Assembly (NCBI RefSeq): GCF_039595395.1
Contig: NZ_JBCNLP010000001.1
Span: 2,728,001-2,792,000, forward strand
DNA length: 64,000 nucleotides
Direction: 5' to 3'
Origin: Novosphingobium sp.
GTDB taxonomy: Bacteria; Pseudomonadota; Alphaproteobacteria; Sphingomonadales; Sphingomonadaceae
Shown here: positions 34,962-43,546 of the stretch, piece after piece
How positions within the stretch are numbered: position 1 is the stretch's first letter
Layout of the letters: the number at the start of each line of letters is the position of its first letter
Program-made: the position numbers and the translations under genes
Notes under the pieces: model-generated
What the model saw: the letters and a program-made list of their open reading frames with translations, nothing else
Databases searched by the model: none
What the model was told of the DNA's origin: nothing

Positions 34962-36365
34962 TTAGCTCCAGCCGCCCGCAAGCGCGCGGAACACATCGAC
35001 CTGAGCAAAGGCCGCATCACGCCGCGCCGCCACCAGATCGGACTGCGCCTGCGCCAGCGTGCGCTGTGCGTCCAGCACGGTCAGGAAGTCGATCCGCCCT
35101 TCGCGCTGACGGGCCATGCTGATGCGCGCGGCCCGCGCCGCCTCATCCTGAGCGCGGGCCAGCGTATCGGTCCGCTCCTGAGCATGGGCATAGGTGGAGA
35201 GCGCCCGCTCGGTTTCCTCAAGCGCGGTCAGCACCGTGCCGTCAAACGTCGCCAGCGAGGCCTTGCTGTCGGCCTTGGCGGCAGCAATCTTGGCGCGGGT
35301 GGCCGCGATGTTGGGGAAGTTCCAACTGATCAGCGGGCCGATAGACCAGCGCGTTGATTCCGACCCCAGCACATCCATGCCGGTGAAGGCCGAGGAACCC
35401 ACCGATCCGCCCAATGTGATGCGCGGATAGAGGTCCGCCGTCGCCACGCCGATGCGCGCGGTGTCGGCGGCCAGACGGCGCTCGGCGGCGCGCACATCGG
35501 GACGGCGGGCCAGCAGTGCCGCGCCGTCGCCCACCGGAATGGGCTTGGCGGGATGCGGCGTGACCACCTGCGCGATCACGTCGGCAGGCAGATCCTGAGG
35601 CGCACGGCCCGTCAGCGTGGCCAGCCGCAGCAGGGCCGATTTGCGATCGGCCTCGAGCTGCGGAATGATGGCGGCCTGCTGATCGCGCAGCGTCTGGAAG
35701 CGGATCAGATCGAGCCGGTCCGACCGGCCCACATCGACACGCGCCCCGGTGATGCGGATCGACTGGTCGAGCAGCGCCACCGTATCCTGCGCCACCTTCA
35801 GCCTCTCGGCGCTGGTGGTCACGTCCAGATAGGCGCGCACCGTGTCCGAGATCACCGCGAGGCGCACCGCATCGGCATCGGCCTCCACGGCTTGCCAGTC
35901 GCCATGGGCCGCCTCGACACCGCGACGCACGCGGCCGAACAGATCGACCTCATAGGAGAGCGAGAGCCCGCCATCATAGTACCAGGCTTCGCGCTGCTGA
36001 TTGGCAGAGTTCAACTGGGCGGCGGAAAAGCGCTCACGCGTGGCCGAGGCATCGAGCGTGGTGCTCGGCAGGCGCGCGGATTTGGCGTTGCGCAGCAGGG
36101 CGCGGGCGCGTTCCACACGGGCTGCCGCCACGCGGATGTCGGTGTTGGCTTTCAGCGCATCATCCACCATCCGGTCGAGCAGCGGATCGCTGTAAAGCGT
36201 CCACCAGTGATCGACGGCGGCCTCCTGGGTGAAGGCCGGGCTCGCCGCCCCCGTGAAGGGAGCGGCGGCCACAGGGGCGGTTTTCGGGGCCTTGTAATCG
36301 GGCCCCACGGCGCAGGCGGCCAGCAGGCTGGTTGTCGCCAGCAGAAGGATCATCCTGATCTTCAT
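34962..36365 (-). CDS. Outer-membrane efflux lipoprotein of second RND system (NodT/OprN-like)
   Basis: About 467 aa. The lipobox SLLAAC is followed by AVGPDYKAPKTAP, then WWTLYSDPLLDRMVDDAL. The two OEP repeats contain LSYEVDLFGRVRRGVEAAHGD and LLARRPDVRAAERRLAADTARIGVATADLYP, ending GRIDFLTVLDAQRTLAQAQ. It is the third structural gene of the TetR-controlled efflux operon and starts 10 bases after the permease stop with a GGAAAGA ribosome site. It shares the family but only modest sequence similarity with the channel encoded by the convergent operon. Confidence 0.94.
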   Translation of the reverse strand: MKIRMILLLATTSLLAACAVGPDYKAPKTAPVAAAPFTGAASPAFTQEAAVDHWWTLYSDPLLDRMVDDALKANTDIRVAAARVERARALLRNAKSARLPSTTLDASATRERFSAAQLNSANQQREAWYYDGGLSLSYEVDLFGRVRRGVEAAHGDWQAVEADADAVRLAVISDTVRAYLDVTTSAERLKVAQDTVALLDQSIRITGARVDVGRSDRLDLIRFQTLRDQQAAIIPQLEADRKSALLRLATLTGRAPQDLPADVIAQVVTPHPAKPIPVGDGAALLARRPDVRAAERRLAADTARIGVATADLYPRITLGGSVGSSAFTGMDVLGSESTRWSIGPLISWNFPNIAATRAKIAAAKADSKASLATFDGTVLTALEETERALSTYAHAQERTDTLARAQDEAARAARISMARQREGRIDFLTVLDAQRTLAQAQSDLVAARRDAAFAQVDVFRALAGGWS

Positions 36366-36375
36366 GGGTCTTTCC

Positions 36376-39300
36376 TTATTCCGCCGGTTGCCAGGCGGAG
36401 TCATGCGTGGCCTTGCGGTTCTTCCGGCGGGCCATCCGCAGGGAGAGCTTGCGCAGCAGCACATAGAAGCTGGGGGTGTAGAGCAGGCCGAAACCGGTCA
36501 CGCCCGCCATGCCGAAGAACACCGCCGTACCCAGCGCCTGGCGCAATTCGGCACCGGCGCCCGTTGCCATCACCAGCGGCACGGCGCCGAGGATGAAGGC
36601 CAGCGAGGTCATCAGGATCGGACGGAGACGGGTGCGGGCGGCAAAGACGGCGGCTTCCAACGGGTCCATGCCCTGCTCGTCCTCAGCCTGCTTGGCGAAC
36701 TCCACCACAAGGATGGCGTTCTTGGCCGCAAGGGCGATCAGCACCACCAGACCGATCTGCGTCAGGACATTGTTGTCCATGCCGCGCAGATTGATCCCCA
36801 GCATCGCGGCCAGCAAGCACATCGGCACGATCAGGATGATCGACAGAGGCAGAGCCAGGCTTTCATACTGGGCAGCCAGCACCAGGAAGACGAAGAACAC
36901 AGCCATGCCGAAGACCAGACCGGCGGTGTTGCCGGCATACTTCTGCTGATAGGCGATGTCCGTCCAGTCGCCGCCGTAACCGGCAGGCAGCGTGTCGGCG
37001 AGCTTCTCCATCGTGGCGAGCGACTGGCCGGTCGAATAGCCCGGAGCCGTGTCACCGTCGATTTCGACAGCGGGTTGCAGGTTGTAGCGCACCACGCGGT
37101 AGGGGCCGGTCTTGTCGCTGAAAGTGGCGACCGAACCGATGGGCACCATCTGCCCGGTGTTCGAACGCGTCTTCAGATTGGCAATGTCGGCAACCGTTTC
37201 GCGGCTGGCCTGATCGGCCTGGGCGGTCACGTGATAGGTGCGGCCCAGCAGGTTGAAGTCATTGACGAAGGACGAGCCGAGATAGACCTGCAACGCCTCG
37301 AAGATACGCTCAGGGGGAACGCCCAGCAGATCGGCCTTGCGGCGGTCGACATCGGCCCAGACGCGCGGCGTGCCGACGTCGAACAGCGTGTAGACCTGAT
37401 GCAGACCCTTTTCGGCATTCGCCTTGGCAATCAGCGCCCAGGCCTGCTTGTTCAGTTCGTCATAGCCACGGCCCTCGCGGTCCTGAAGCATGAAGCGGTA
37501 ACCACCGGCAGCACCGATGCCCTGAATCACCGGCGGCGGCACCAGAATGATGCGAGCCTTGTCGTAACCGGCCACGGCCTTCTGCGCCTGATCCATGATG
37601 CCCTTGTAGGTGGCACCCAGCTTCTTGCGCTCGTCAAAGGTCTTGAAGGGGAAGTAGATGGCGGCAGAGTTCGGCGCCGAGGTCTGCGATGGACCATGGA
37701 AACCGGCAAACATCACCGCACCGCGCAGACCCTGAATGGGCAGGATCTTGGCGGCCACCTCACGGGTGACGGCATCGGTACGCTCCAGCGAAGCGCCCGA
37801 GGGAAGCTGGATCACGGCCAGAAAATAGCCCTGATCCTGCGCCGGGATAAAGCCCGAGGGAGTGATGACGAACATGCCCACCGTCGCCGCGATCAGCGCG
37901 GCATAGGTGGCCATCACCTTCTTGGGTGCGCCCAGCATGCGGCGCGTCAGGCGGGCATAGCCGTCCGACATACGCTCGAAGCCCGCGTTGAAACGGTCGG
38001 CGGCGCGGGCCAGCAGGCGCTGCCAGGCAGGCTTACTGTGATCGTCGGCAATGCTGCCATGCTTGTGGCGCAGCAGCAGGGCGGCGGCGGCGGGCGAGAG
38101 GGTGAGCGAGAGGATCAGCGAGATGATCGTCGCGGTCGAGATGGTCACGGCGAACTGCTTGTAGAACGCACCCGACAGGCCGGTGATGAACAGCGTCGGC
38201 ACGAAGACCGCGCAGAGCACCAGCACGATGGCGACCAGCGCCGTCGAGACCTCATCCATCGAGACGCGGGCGGCTTCCAGCGGGGAAAGCCCGTTCTCGA
38301 TGTTACGCTCGACGTTTTCGACCACCACGATGGCGTCATCGACCACAATGCCGATGGCTAGAACCAGACCGAAAAGCGAAAGGTTGTTGAGCGAATAGCC
38401 CAGCGCCAGCAGCACCACGGAGGACCCCACCAGCGAGACCGGAATGGCGATGATCGGGATGATCGCCGCGCGCCAGTTCTGCAGGAAGATCAGGATCACC
38501 AGCACCACCAGCACCACGGCCTCGAACAGCGTGTGATACACGGCGTCGATCGACTGGCTGATGAATTCGGTGGGGTTGTAGATCACCGAATATTCCATGC
38601 CCTTGGGGAAGGACTTGGAGATGGTGTCCATCTCATGCTTGACCTTGGCCGCAGCCTCCAGAGCGTTCGAGCCTGGGCGCTGCATCACCGCGATCACCAC
38701 GGTGGGCTTGTTCGAGAGATAGGTGTTGATGTTGTAGTCTTGGGCGCCCAGCTCCACGCGCGCCACATCGCGCACGCGCACCTGATGGCCATCGGCATCG
38801 GTACGGATGACGATATCGGCGAACTGCTGGGGTTCGGTCAGACGGCCCTGCATTTCCACGCCGAGCTGGAAGGCATCGCCGTGGTTGGCCGGCGGCTGAC
38901 CCAGCGCACCGGAGGACACCTGCACGTTCTGGGCACGCAGCGCGGCGACGATCTCACCGGCGGTGAGGTTCAGCGCGGCGGCGCGGCCCGGATCGATCCA
39001 GATGCGCATGCCATAATCGCGCGAGCCGAACAGATTGATGTCACCCACGCCATCGAGACGCGCGAGGCGGTCCTTGACCTGCGTGAGGGCATAGTTCGAC
39101 AGATAGTCGCGGTTCAAACTGCCATCAGGCGACTGCAGATTGACCACCATCAGGAAGTCCGGCGTGGTCTTGCGCGTCACGACGCCAAGGCGCTGCACCT
39201 CTTCGGGCAGGCGCGGCACGGCCACGGCGACACGGTTCTGCACCAGCACCTGAGCGGTATCGAGATCGGTGCCGACCTTGAAGGTGACGGTGATGGTCAC

Positions 39301-39567
39301 CTTGCCGTCACCCGTCGACTGGCTGCTCATATAGAGCATGTTGTCGACACCGTTGATCTCCTGCTCGATGGGCGAGGCAACGGTGTTGGCGACGGTTTCA
39401 GCGGAGGCGCCCGGATATTGGGCGGCGACCGTCACCGTGGGGGGCACGATGTTGGGATATTGGCTGATTGGCAGGCTGACGAAAGCCAGCGCGCCAACCA
39501 CCATGATCACCACGGCGATGACGGCCGCAAAGATCGGCCTGTCAATGAAGAAGCGGGAAAGTCGCAT
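36376..39567 (-). CDS. RND efflux permease, MexF/OqxB type
   Basis: 1063 aa. It starts RLSRFFIDRPIFAAVIAVVIMV and contains PNIVPPTVTVAAQYPGASAE, GIVVDDAIVVVENVER with the proton-relay Asp pair, SGFIPAQDQGYFLAV and ALAAKNAILVVEFAKQAEDE. VRTDADGHQVRVRDVARVELGAQDYN and the general length fit the MexF/OqxB/BpeF branch, which exports phenicols, quinolones and similar compounds. It is the middle gene of the adaptor-permease-channel operon. An inverted repeat lies between it and the adaptor gene. Confidence 0.95.
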   Translation of the reverse strand: MRLSRFFIDRPIFAAVIAVVIMVVGALAFVSLPISQYPNIVPPTVTVAAQYPGASAETVANTVASPIEQEINGVDNMLYMSSQSTGDGKVTITVTFKVGTDLDTAQVLVQNRVAVAVPRLPEEVQRLGVVTRKTTPDFLMVVNLQSPDGSLNRDYLSNYALTQVKDRLARLDGVGDINLFGSRDYGMRIWIDPGRAAALNLTAGEIVAALRAQNVQVSSGALGQPPANHGDAFQLGVEMQGRLTEPQQFADIVIRTDADGHQVRVRDVARVELGAQDYNINTYLSNKPTVVIAVMQRPGSNALEAAAKVKHEMDTISKSFPKGMEYSVIYNPTEFISQSIDAVYHTLFEAVVLVVLVILIFLQNWRAAIIPIIAIPVSLVGSSVVLLALGYSLNNLSLFGLVLAIGIVVDDAIVVVENVERNIENGLSPLEAARVSMDEVSTALVAIVLVLCAVFVPTLFITGLSGAFYKQFAVTISTATIISLILSLTLSPAAAALLLRHKHGSIADDHSKPAWQRLLARAADRFNAGFERMSDGYARLTRRMLGAPKKVMATYAALIAATVGMFVITPSGFIPAQDQGYFLAVIQLPSGASLERTDAVTREVAAKILPIQGLRGAVMFAGFHGPSQTSAPNSAAIYFPFKTFDERKKLGATYKGIMDQAQKAVAGYDKARIILVPPPVIQGIGAAGGYRFMLQDREGRGYDELNKQAWALIAKANAEKGLHQVYTLFDVGTPRVWADVDRRKADLLGVPPERIFEALQVYLGSSFVNDFNLLGRTYHVTAQADQASRETVADIANLKTRSNTGQMVPIGSVATFSDKTGPYRVVRYNLQPAVEIDGDTAPGYSTGQSLATMEKLADTLPAGYGGDWTDIAYQQKYAGNTAGLVFGMAVFFVFLVLAAQYESLALPLSIILIVPMCLLAAMLGINLRGMDNNVLTQIGLVVLIALAAKNAILVVEFAKQAEDEQGMDPLEAAVFAARTRLRPILMTSLAFILGAVPLVMATGAGAELRQALGTAVFFGMAGVTGFGLLYTPSFYVLLRKLSLRMARRKNRKATHDSAWQPAE

Positions 39568-39596
39568 GGGAGGGGGTGTCCCGTGAGAAGGTCAGA

Positions 39597-39640
39597 GCGT
39601 TTTCAAGCCGGGTGGTACACCCGGCGGCTTGCGAAAACGC
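39597..39640. repeat. Large hairpin between adaptor and permease genes
   Basis: GCGTTTTC and GAAAACGC at the ends pair perfectly, and the interior AAGCC/GGCTT and GGGTG/CACCC pairs continue the stem around GTA with small bulges. It lies in the 87-base gap between the adaptor stop and the permease start. It has no T-run after it, so it could be an RNA processing or stabilising hairpin that changes the ratio of the two products. Confidence 0.6.
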
Positions 39641-39654
39641 GGCCAACAAAAAGG

Positions 39655-40923
39655 TTAGCGGGCCAGCGTGGCCTGGGCGGCCACGGGCGCCGAAATGCCG
39701 GCGTCGGTGGGCACGGGCGCGGGCTTGATCGGCTCATTGTGGGTCGAGACCTTGGCGCCGGGCATCGCTGCCTGGAAGTTGGTCACGACCACCTGATCAG
39801 TGGGCAGCAGCCCGCCGCGAATGATCCGCAGACCGCGCACCACAGGGCCCAGTTCCACCGGCTTGGCGGCGACGGTGCCATCCTTGCCGACGACCAGCAC
39901 TGTCTTGCGGGCCTGATCGGACTGGATCGCCTCGTCAGGCACCATCAGCGCCTGCACCGTGCCGCCGTTCGACAGGCGCATGTTGCCGAACATGCCGGGC
40001 GACAGGAACAGCTTGGGATTGTCGATGATGGCGCGGCCACGGATCGTGCCCGAATGCGGGTCGAGTCCGTTGTCGGTGAAGTCCAGACGGCCCTTCCAGT
40101 TGTAGCCGGATTCGTCCTGCAGCTTGATCTCGACCTCGGGGGCCTTGCCGTTCTGGGCGCGGTCACGCTGGGCCTTGAGGTACAGGGCTTCGGACGAGTC
40201 GAAGGTGTAATAGATCGGGTTGAGCGCATTGATCGTGGTGAGCAGCGAGGCATTGGCCCCCTCACCCGCCGCGACCAGATTGCCGACATCGACGCGGCGA
40301 TCCGAAATGCGGCCCGCGATGGGGGCGCGCACCTGGGTCCATTCCATCTCCAGCGCGCGCTGCTGAGCGCGGGCCTGAGCGGCGGCCAGAGCGGCAGCGG
40401 CGGACTGCATGCGCGAACGCAGACTGTCGACCTCGCCTGCCGAAACGGCCTCGTCGCCCGTCAGGCGGCCGACGCGGGCATAATCGGATTTGGCAAGGGC
40501 AAGCGCGCTGGCGGCGCTGGCGACATTGGCCTGCGCCTCGGCCAGAGCGGCGCGATAGGGGCGCTGGTCGATGGTGAAGAGCAACTGGCCCTTCTGCACC
40601 AGATCGCCGTCATGGAAGTGAAGCGCGGTGATCTGCCCGGCGACGCGGGGGCGCACCTCGACGCTCTGGCTGGGGGCGAAGCGGCCGACATAATCGTCCC
40701 ACTGCACCACCTGGCTGGCGAGCGGCGTGGCGACGCCAAGCACCACTTCGGGGGCGATGGTGGCCTGCGCCGGGCGGTGCAGCGCCTGCCAGCCGATGCC
40801 GGCAACGAAAGCCAGCGCCATGGCGCCAATCGCCAGATTGCGGGTCGAGAACGAGCGGGGCGCGCGGGTTTCCGCCGCCGCCTCGGCTTCGGCGCGAGTC
40901 TTGAGGGTGGTTTGCATATCCAT
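39655..40923 (-). CDS. RND efflux periplasmic adaptor, MexE-like
   Basis: About 422 aa. A membrane-anchor/signal segment (LAIGAMALAFVAGIGWQAL, about residues 30-48) is followed by VEVRPRVAGQITALHFHDGDLVQKGQLLFTIDQRPYRAAL, the first lipoyl half and hairpin start. MEWTQVRAPIAGRISDRRVDVGNLV gives the second lipoyl half, and GMFGNMRLSNGG lies in the membrane-proximal domain. It joins the MexF-like permease to the outer-membrane channel. The frame is open to 41238, but the ATG at 40923 has GGAG at proper distance and gives a normal N-terminus. A leader of about 410 bases separates it from the predicted promoter. Confidence 0.92.
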   Translation of the reverse strand: MDMQTTLKTRAEAEAAAETRAPRSFSTRNLAIGAMALAFVAGIGWQALHRPAQATIAPEVVLGVATPLASQVVQWDDYVGRFAPSQSVEVRPRVAGQITALHFHDGDLVQKGQLLFTIDQRPYRAALAEAQANVASAASALALAKSDYARVGRLTGDEAVSAGEVDSLRSRMQSAAAALAAAQARAQQRALEMEWTQVRAPIAGRISDRRVDVGNLVAAGEGANASLLTTINALNPIYYTFDSSEALYLKAQRDRAQNGKAPEVEIKLQDESGYNWKGRLDFTDNGLDPHSGTIRGRAIIDNPKLFLSPGMFGNMRLSNGGTVQALMVPDEAIQSDQARKTVLVVGKDGTVAAKPVELGPVVRGLRIIRGGLLPTDQVVVTNFQAAMPGAKVSTHNEPIKPAPVPTDAGISAPVAAQATLAR

Positions 40924-41222
40924 GAGGAAACTCCGGCTGTCTGTCGGACTCGAGACATTTGAAACGGGGACAGCATCGGGAGCCCTGCCCCTGCCGCAGG
41001 CGCACAAAAGCGCCAGCACCCGCGGATCGCGCCAAAGACGCGAACGGGCACAGCGCCGGCATGCAGCCAACCGCAATGACAGAACTCTCAACCCTGTTTG
41101 AACCGGCCCCCATCCGGCGGGCGCAATCGGGTGGCTGGCGCACCGCCGGACGGGAACCGGTGTCGGCCACGCTCTCTGCCTTGCCCCTATGGGTAGGAGG
41201 GCAAAGCAGGGTGGGCCGCGAA

Positions 41223-41245
41223 CGATGCCATCCTGCATGGCATCG
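41223..41245. promoter_or_regulatory. Palindrome in the long efflux-operon leader
   Basis: CGATGCCAT and ATGGCATCG are exact inverted copies separated by CCTGC. The site lies inside the long untranslated leader of the second efflux operon (about 40924-41334). It could be an RNA hairpin or another regulator's site. Nothing else in this leader looks coding. Confidence 0.35.
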
Positions 41246-41331
41246 CGGACATGAAGACGTCGGGGCAGCAGGACGGGACGGGGGATGGTCCTGCGCTTCA
41301 GCGGGGGGTCTGAGTGGCCCCGGCGCCTTCA

Positions 41332-41345
41332 ATACCGAGCGGTAT
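41332..41345. promoter_or_regulatory. TetR operator 1 over the efflux-operon -10 box
   Basis: ATACCGAGCGGTAT, a palindrome identical to the copy at the tetR start. On the minus strand TTGACG (41369-41364) and TATACC (41346-41341) with a 17-base spacer form a good sigma-70-like promoter whose -10 box overlaps this operator. Confidence 0.75.
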
Positions 41346-41379
41346 AGAATGCTGCAGCGCAACCGTCAACCGCATTTCT

Positions 41380-41393
41380 ATACCGATTGGTAA
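41380..41393. promoter_or_regulatory. TetR operator 2 upstream of the efflux-operon -35 box
   Basis: ATACCGATTGGTAA, a variant of the same palindrome, centred 48 bases from operator 1 and lying just upstream of the TTGACG -35 box. Confidence 0.6.
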
Positions 41394-41540
41394 TTTTTTC
41401 AGGCGGGGTTCAGATGGAAGGTCGACCATGGCCAGAACGCATAGCGCACCTACCCGCCCATCGGGATCATACGTGAGGATGGTGACAGGACGGAGAAACC
41501 GCCCGGCCGGTTTTTCAGAATGTCGCCAAAGCGCGGGACG

Positions 41541-42176
41541 TCAGCGGCCCGGCCACAGCGCCAGCGTGGTTTCCACCAGTTGCGCCAGCTTTTCCGGGCT
41601 GGCGCCCGAGCTGGCCTGCACGCCCATGCCCTGAAGCACGGCGGACAGATAGGACTGCAGCGCCTCGGGCTCGACGCCTTCGGGCAGGTCGCCTTCGGCC
41701 TTGGCGCGGCGGAACCGATCGATGATCGCCTGATTGGACGATGCCTGACGCGCCATGACCTCATGCTTGATCGAGTCGGCCTGAGTCGTGCAGGCTACGG
41801 CGCTGATCACGCCAAGGCAGCAGCGCGGATCGGTCGTGCCGGTCTGCAGCGCCAGCGCGCCGCGCAGGAACTGTTCGGCCACGCCCTTGGCGCTGGGCGC
41901 CTCAAGCGCCTTTTGCACATAGGCCATCTTGTCGCGCTCATAGAGGTCGAGCGCCTTGCAAAACAGGGCTTCCTTATTGCCGAAGCAGGCATAGAGGCTG
42001 GGCTTGGTGATGCCCATCGCCTCGGTCAGTTCAGCCATCGAGGCGCCTTCGTAGCCACGCGCCCAGAACACCTGCAGCGCCGCCGTCAGCGCCTGATCAG
42101 GGCAAAACTGACGCGGGCGCCCGCGAGTGGGGGCAACCGGCTCAACCGTCACGACGCTGTCTTCGATGGTTTCCAT
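41541..42176 (-). CDS. TetR/AcrR-family repressor of the second efflux operon
   Basis: About 211 aa. GRPRQFCPDQALTAALQVFWARGYEGASMAELTEAMGITKPSLYACFGNKEALF is the TetR helix-turn-helix domain, and the helical C-terminal ligand domain follows. The start I use has no ribosome site. The predicted -10 box (42191-42186) ends 9 bases before the ATG and a -35-like TGGACG lies 17 bases further up, so a leaderless message is likely. An upstream ATG at 42197 would overlap the promoter. The operator ATACCGAGCGGTAT overlaps its start and recurs at the adaptor promoter, so it probably represses itself and the pump genes downstream. Confidence 0.92.
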   Translation of the reverse strand: METIEDSVVTVEPVAPTRGRPRQFCPDQALTAALQVFWARGYEGASMAELTEAMGITKPSLYACFGNKEALFCKALDLYERDKMAYVQKALEAPSAKGVAEQFLRGALALQTGTTDPRCCLGVISAVACTTQADSIKHEVMARQASSNQAIIDRFRRAKAEGDLPEGVEPEALQSYLSAVLQGMGVQASSGASPEKLAQLVETTLALWPGR

Positions 42177-42188
42177 ACCGAGCGGTAT
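42175..42188. promoter_or_regulatory. TetR operator 3 at the tetR start
   Basis: ATACCGAGCGGTAT, identical to operator 1, lies across the 3' end of the predicted -10 box and the first bases of the tetR gene, as expected for autorepression. Confidence 0.75.
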
Positions 42189-42257
42189 ATAGTGCATCCT
42201 ATGCGAATCGTCCAGAGCGGTTCGACGCATGAGACCAAGGCCGCATCCCGGTTCTTA

Positions 42258-43535
42258 TCAGGCAAACATCCCCTTTTCCGCGTGAATCGCCGCAACCAGC
42301 CGGTCGATCTCCGCGACGGTGTTGAACAGGGCGGGCGTCACGCGCAGCCCCGGCCCCGCCGCGAGCCCCGCCTTGGCCACCACCAGAAGCCCATGCTTTT
42401 GCACGAAAACCTGCTGGGCGCGTTTGGCCTGATCGATGGTTGCCATGCCCGGCAGGCGGAAGGAACTGATCGCACCGTAATTGCCGGCTTCATCGGGCAG
42501 CATCAGCGTCAGGCCGGGAATGTCGCGCACGCCATCGACCCAGCGGTTGCGCAGATGCCTGAGAAAGCCATATTTGCGCTCGATGCCGATCTGGCCCAGC
42601 ACATCGATGGCGGTGGGAATGGTCAAGCGCGCCGCGAAATCCACCGTGCCGGTGGGCAGGCGGGCGCGGATATCGTCTGCGGCGTGGATGCGGTTGCCCA
42701 GCCAGGGCGCAATATCGCCCTGCCGCGCCTTCGCGATGTAGATGCCGCCCACACCCAAAGGCGCGCCGAGCCATTTGTGAAGCGAGAAGCCGATGAAATC
42801 CGCGCCGGTCGCCTTCACATCAAAGGGCATCTGGCCCACCGCCTGCGCGGAATCGAGGATCACATCCACACCCCGCGCCTTGGCCATGGCGACGATCTCT
42901 GCCACCGGCGGGATCAGGCCGTTGCGGTTGGAGACATGGGTGACCAGCAGCAGTTTCGCACGCGGCGTGTCCTTCAGCACTTTCTCATAGGCGGCCAGAA
43001 TGTTGGCGCGCGTTTGCGGCTCGGGGATCGAGAAGCGCACGACCTGAGCGCCCCTGCTCTGCCCCAGATAGTCCATGGCATATTGCATCTCGTCGTAATC
43101 GACATCGGCGTAGATCACCGCATCGCCCGACTTCACGCCCCGGTAATTGGCGATCAGCGCATAGAGCGCCTCGGTCCCGCCGCCTGCCAGCGCCACCTCG
43201 TCGCTCTGGGCGCCGATGAGTTTGGCCACCGCATCGCTCGATTTGGCGAGTTCCACATCGCGCGGGGCGCCGGGCACGCCATCGCGCAGGAAGGTGGAGT
43301 TGTAGCGGTTCACCCAGTCGATCTTCTCGCGGTAGGCGGCATCGACGGGATGGGTCATCGCACCATAATAGGCGGCGTCGAAATTGATCAGCCTGCGATC
43401 CACCGTGTAGAGCGCCGCCATCTGGCGCTCCATCGCGGCCCAGTCGTCGGGAGCCGCATAAGCGGGCATCGGTCCGGCCAGAGCCGCCGCGCCCATCGCC
43501 CCGGCCTGCAGCAGAAAATCGCGGCGGTTGGTCAT
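42258..43535 (-). CDS. Tat-exported class V aminotransferase-like PLP enzyme
   Basis: 425 aa. MTNRRDFLLQAGAMGAAALAG is a classic twin-arginine signal ending near AYAAP. The core is a fold-type I class V enzyme: LAGGGTEALYALIANY for phosphate binding, VTHVSNRNG, DVILDSAQAVGQ with Asp228, and DFIGFSLHKWLGAPLGVG with the PLP Lys254. Relatives include isopenicillin-N epimerase-like and cysteine-desulfurase-like proteins; the reaction is not predictable. It starts 11 bases after a RidA gene on the same strand. RidA proteins destroy reactive enamines made by PLP enzymes, so the pair makes biochemical sense if their compartments or substrates connect. Confidence 0.9.
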   Translation of the reverse strand: MTNRRDFLLQAGAMGAAALAGPMPAYAAPDDWAAMERQMAALYTVDRRLINFDAAYYGAMTHPVDAAYREKIDWVNRYNSTFLRDGVPGAPRDVELAKSSDAVAKLIGAQSDEVALAGGGTEALYALIANYRGVKSGDAVIYADVDYDEMQYAMDYLGQSRGAQVVRFSIPEPQTRANILAAYEKVLKDTPRAKLLLVTHVSNRNGLIPPVAEIVAMAKARGVDVILDSAQAVGQMPFDVKATGADFIGFSLHKWLGAPLGVGGIYIAKARQGDIAPWLGNRIHAADDIRARLPTGTVDFAARLTIPTAIDVLGQIGIERKYGFLRHLRNRWVDGVRDIPGLTLMLPDEAGNYGAISSFRLPGMATIDQAKRAQQVFVQKHGLLVVAKAGLAAGPGLRVTPALFNTVAEIDRLVAAIHAEKGMFA

Positions 43536-43546
43536 GGCGTGTCCTT

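Noticed and set aside
38533..40962. Plus-strand open frame across the MexF-like permease and MexE-like adaptor genes
   Set aside because: It crosses two well-supported minus-strand genes and their intergenic hairpin; no start signal or domain.
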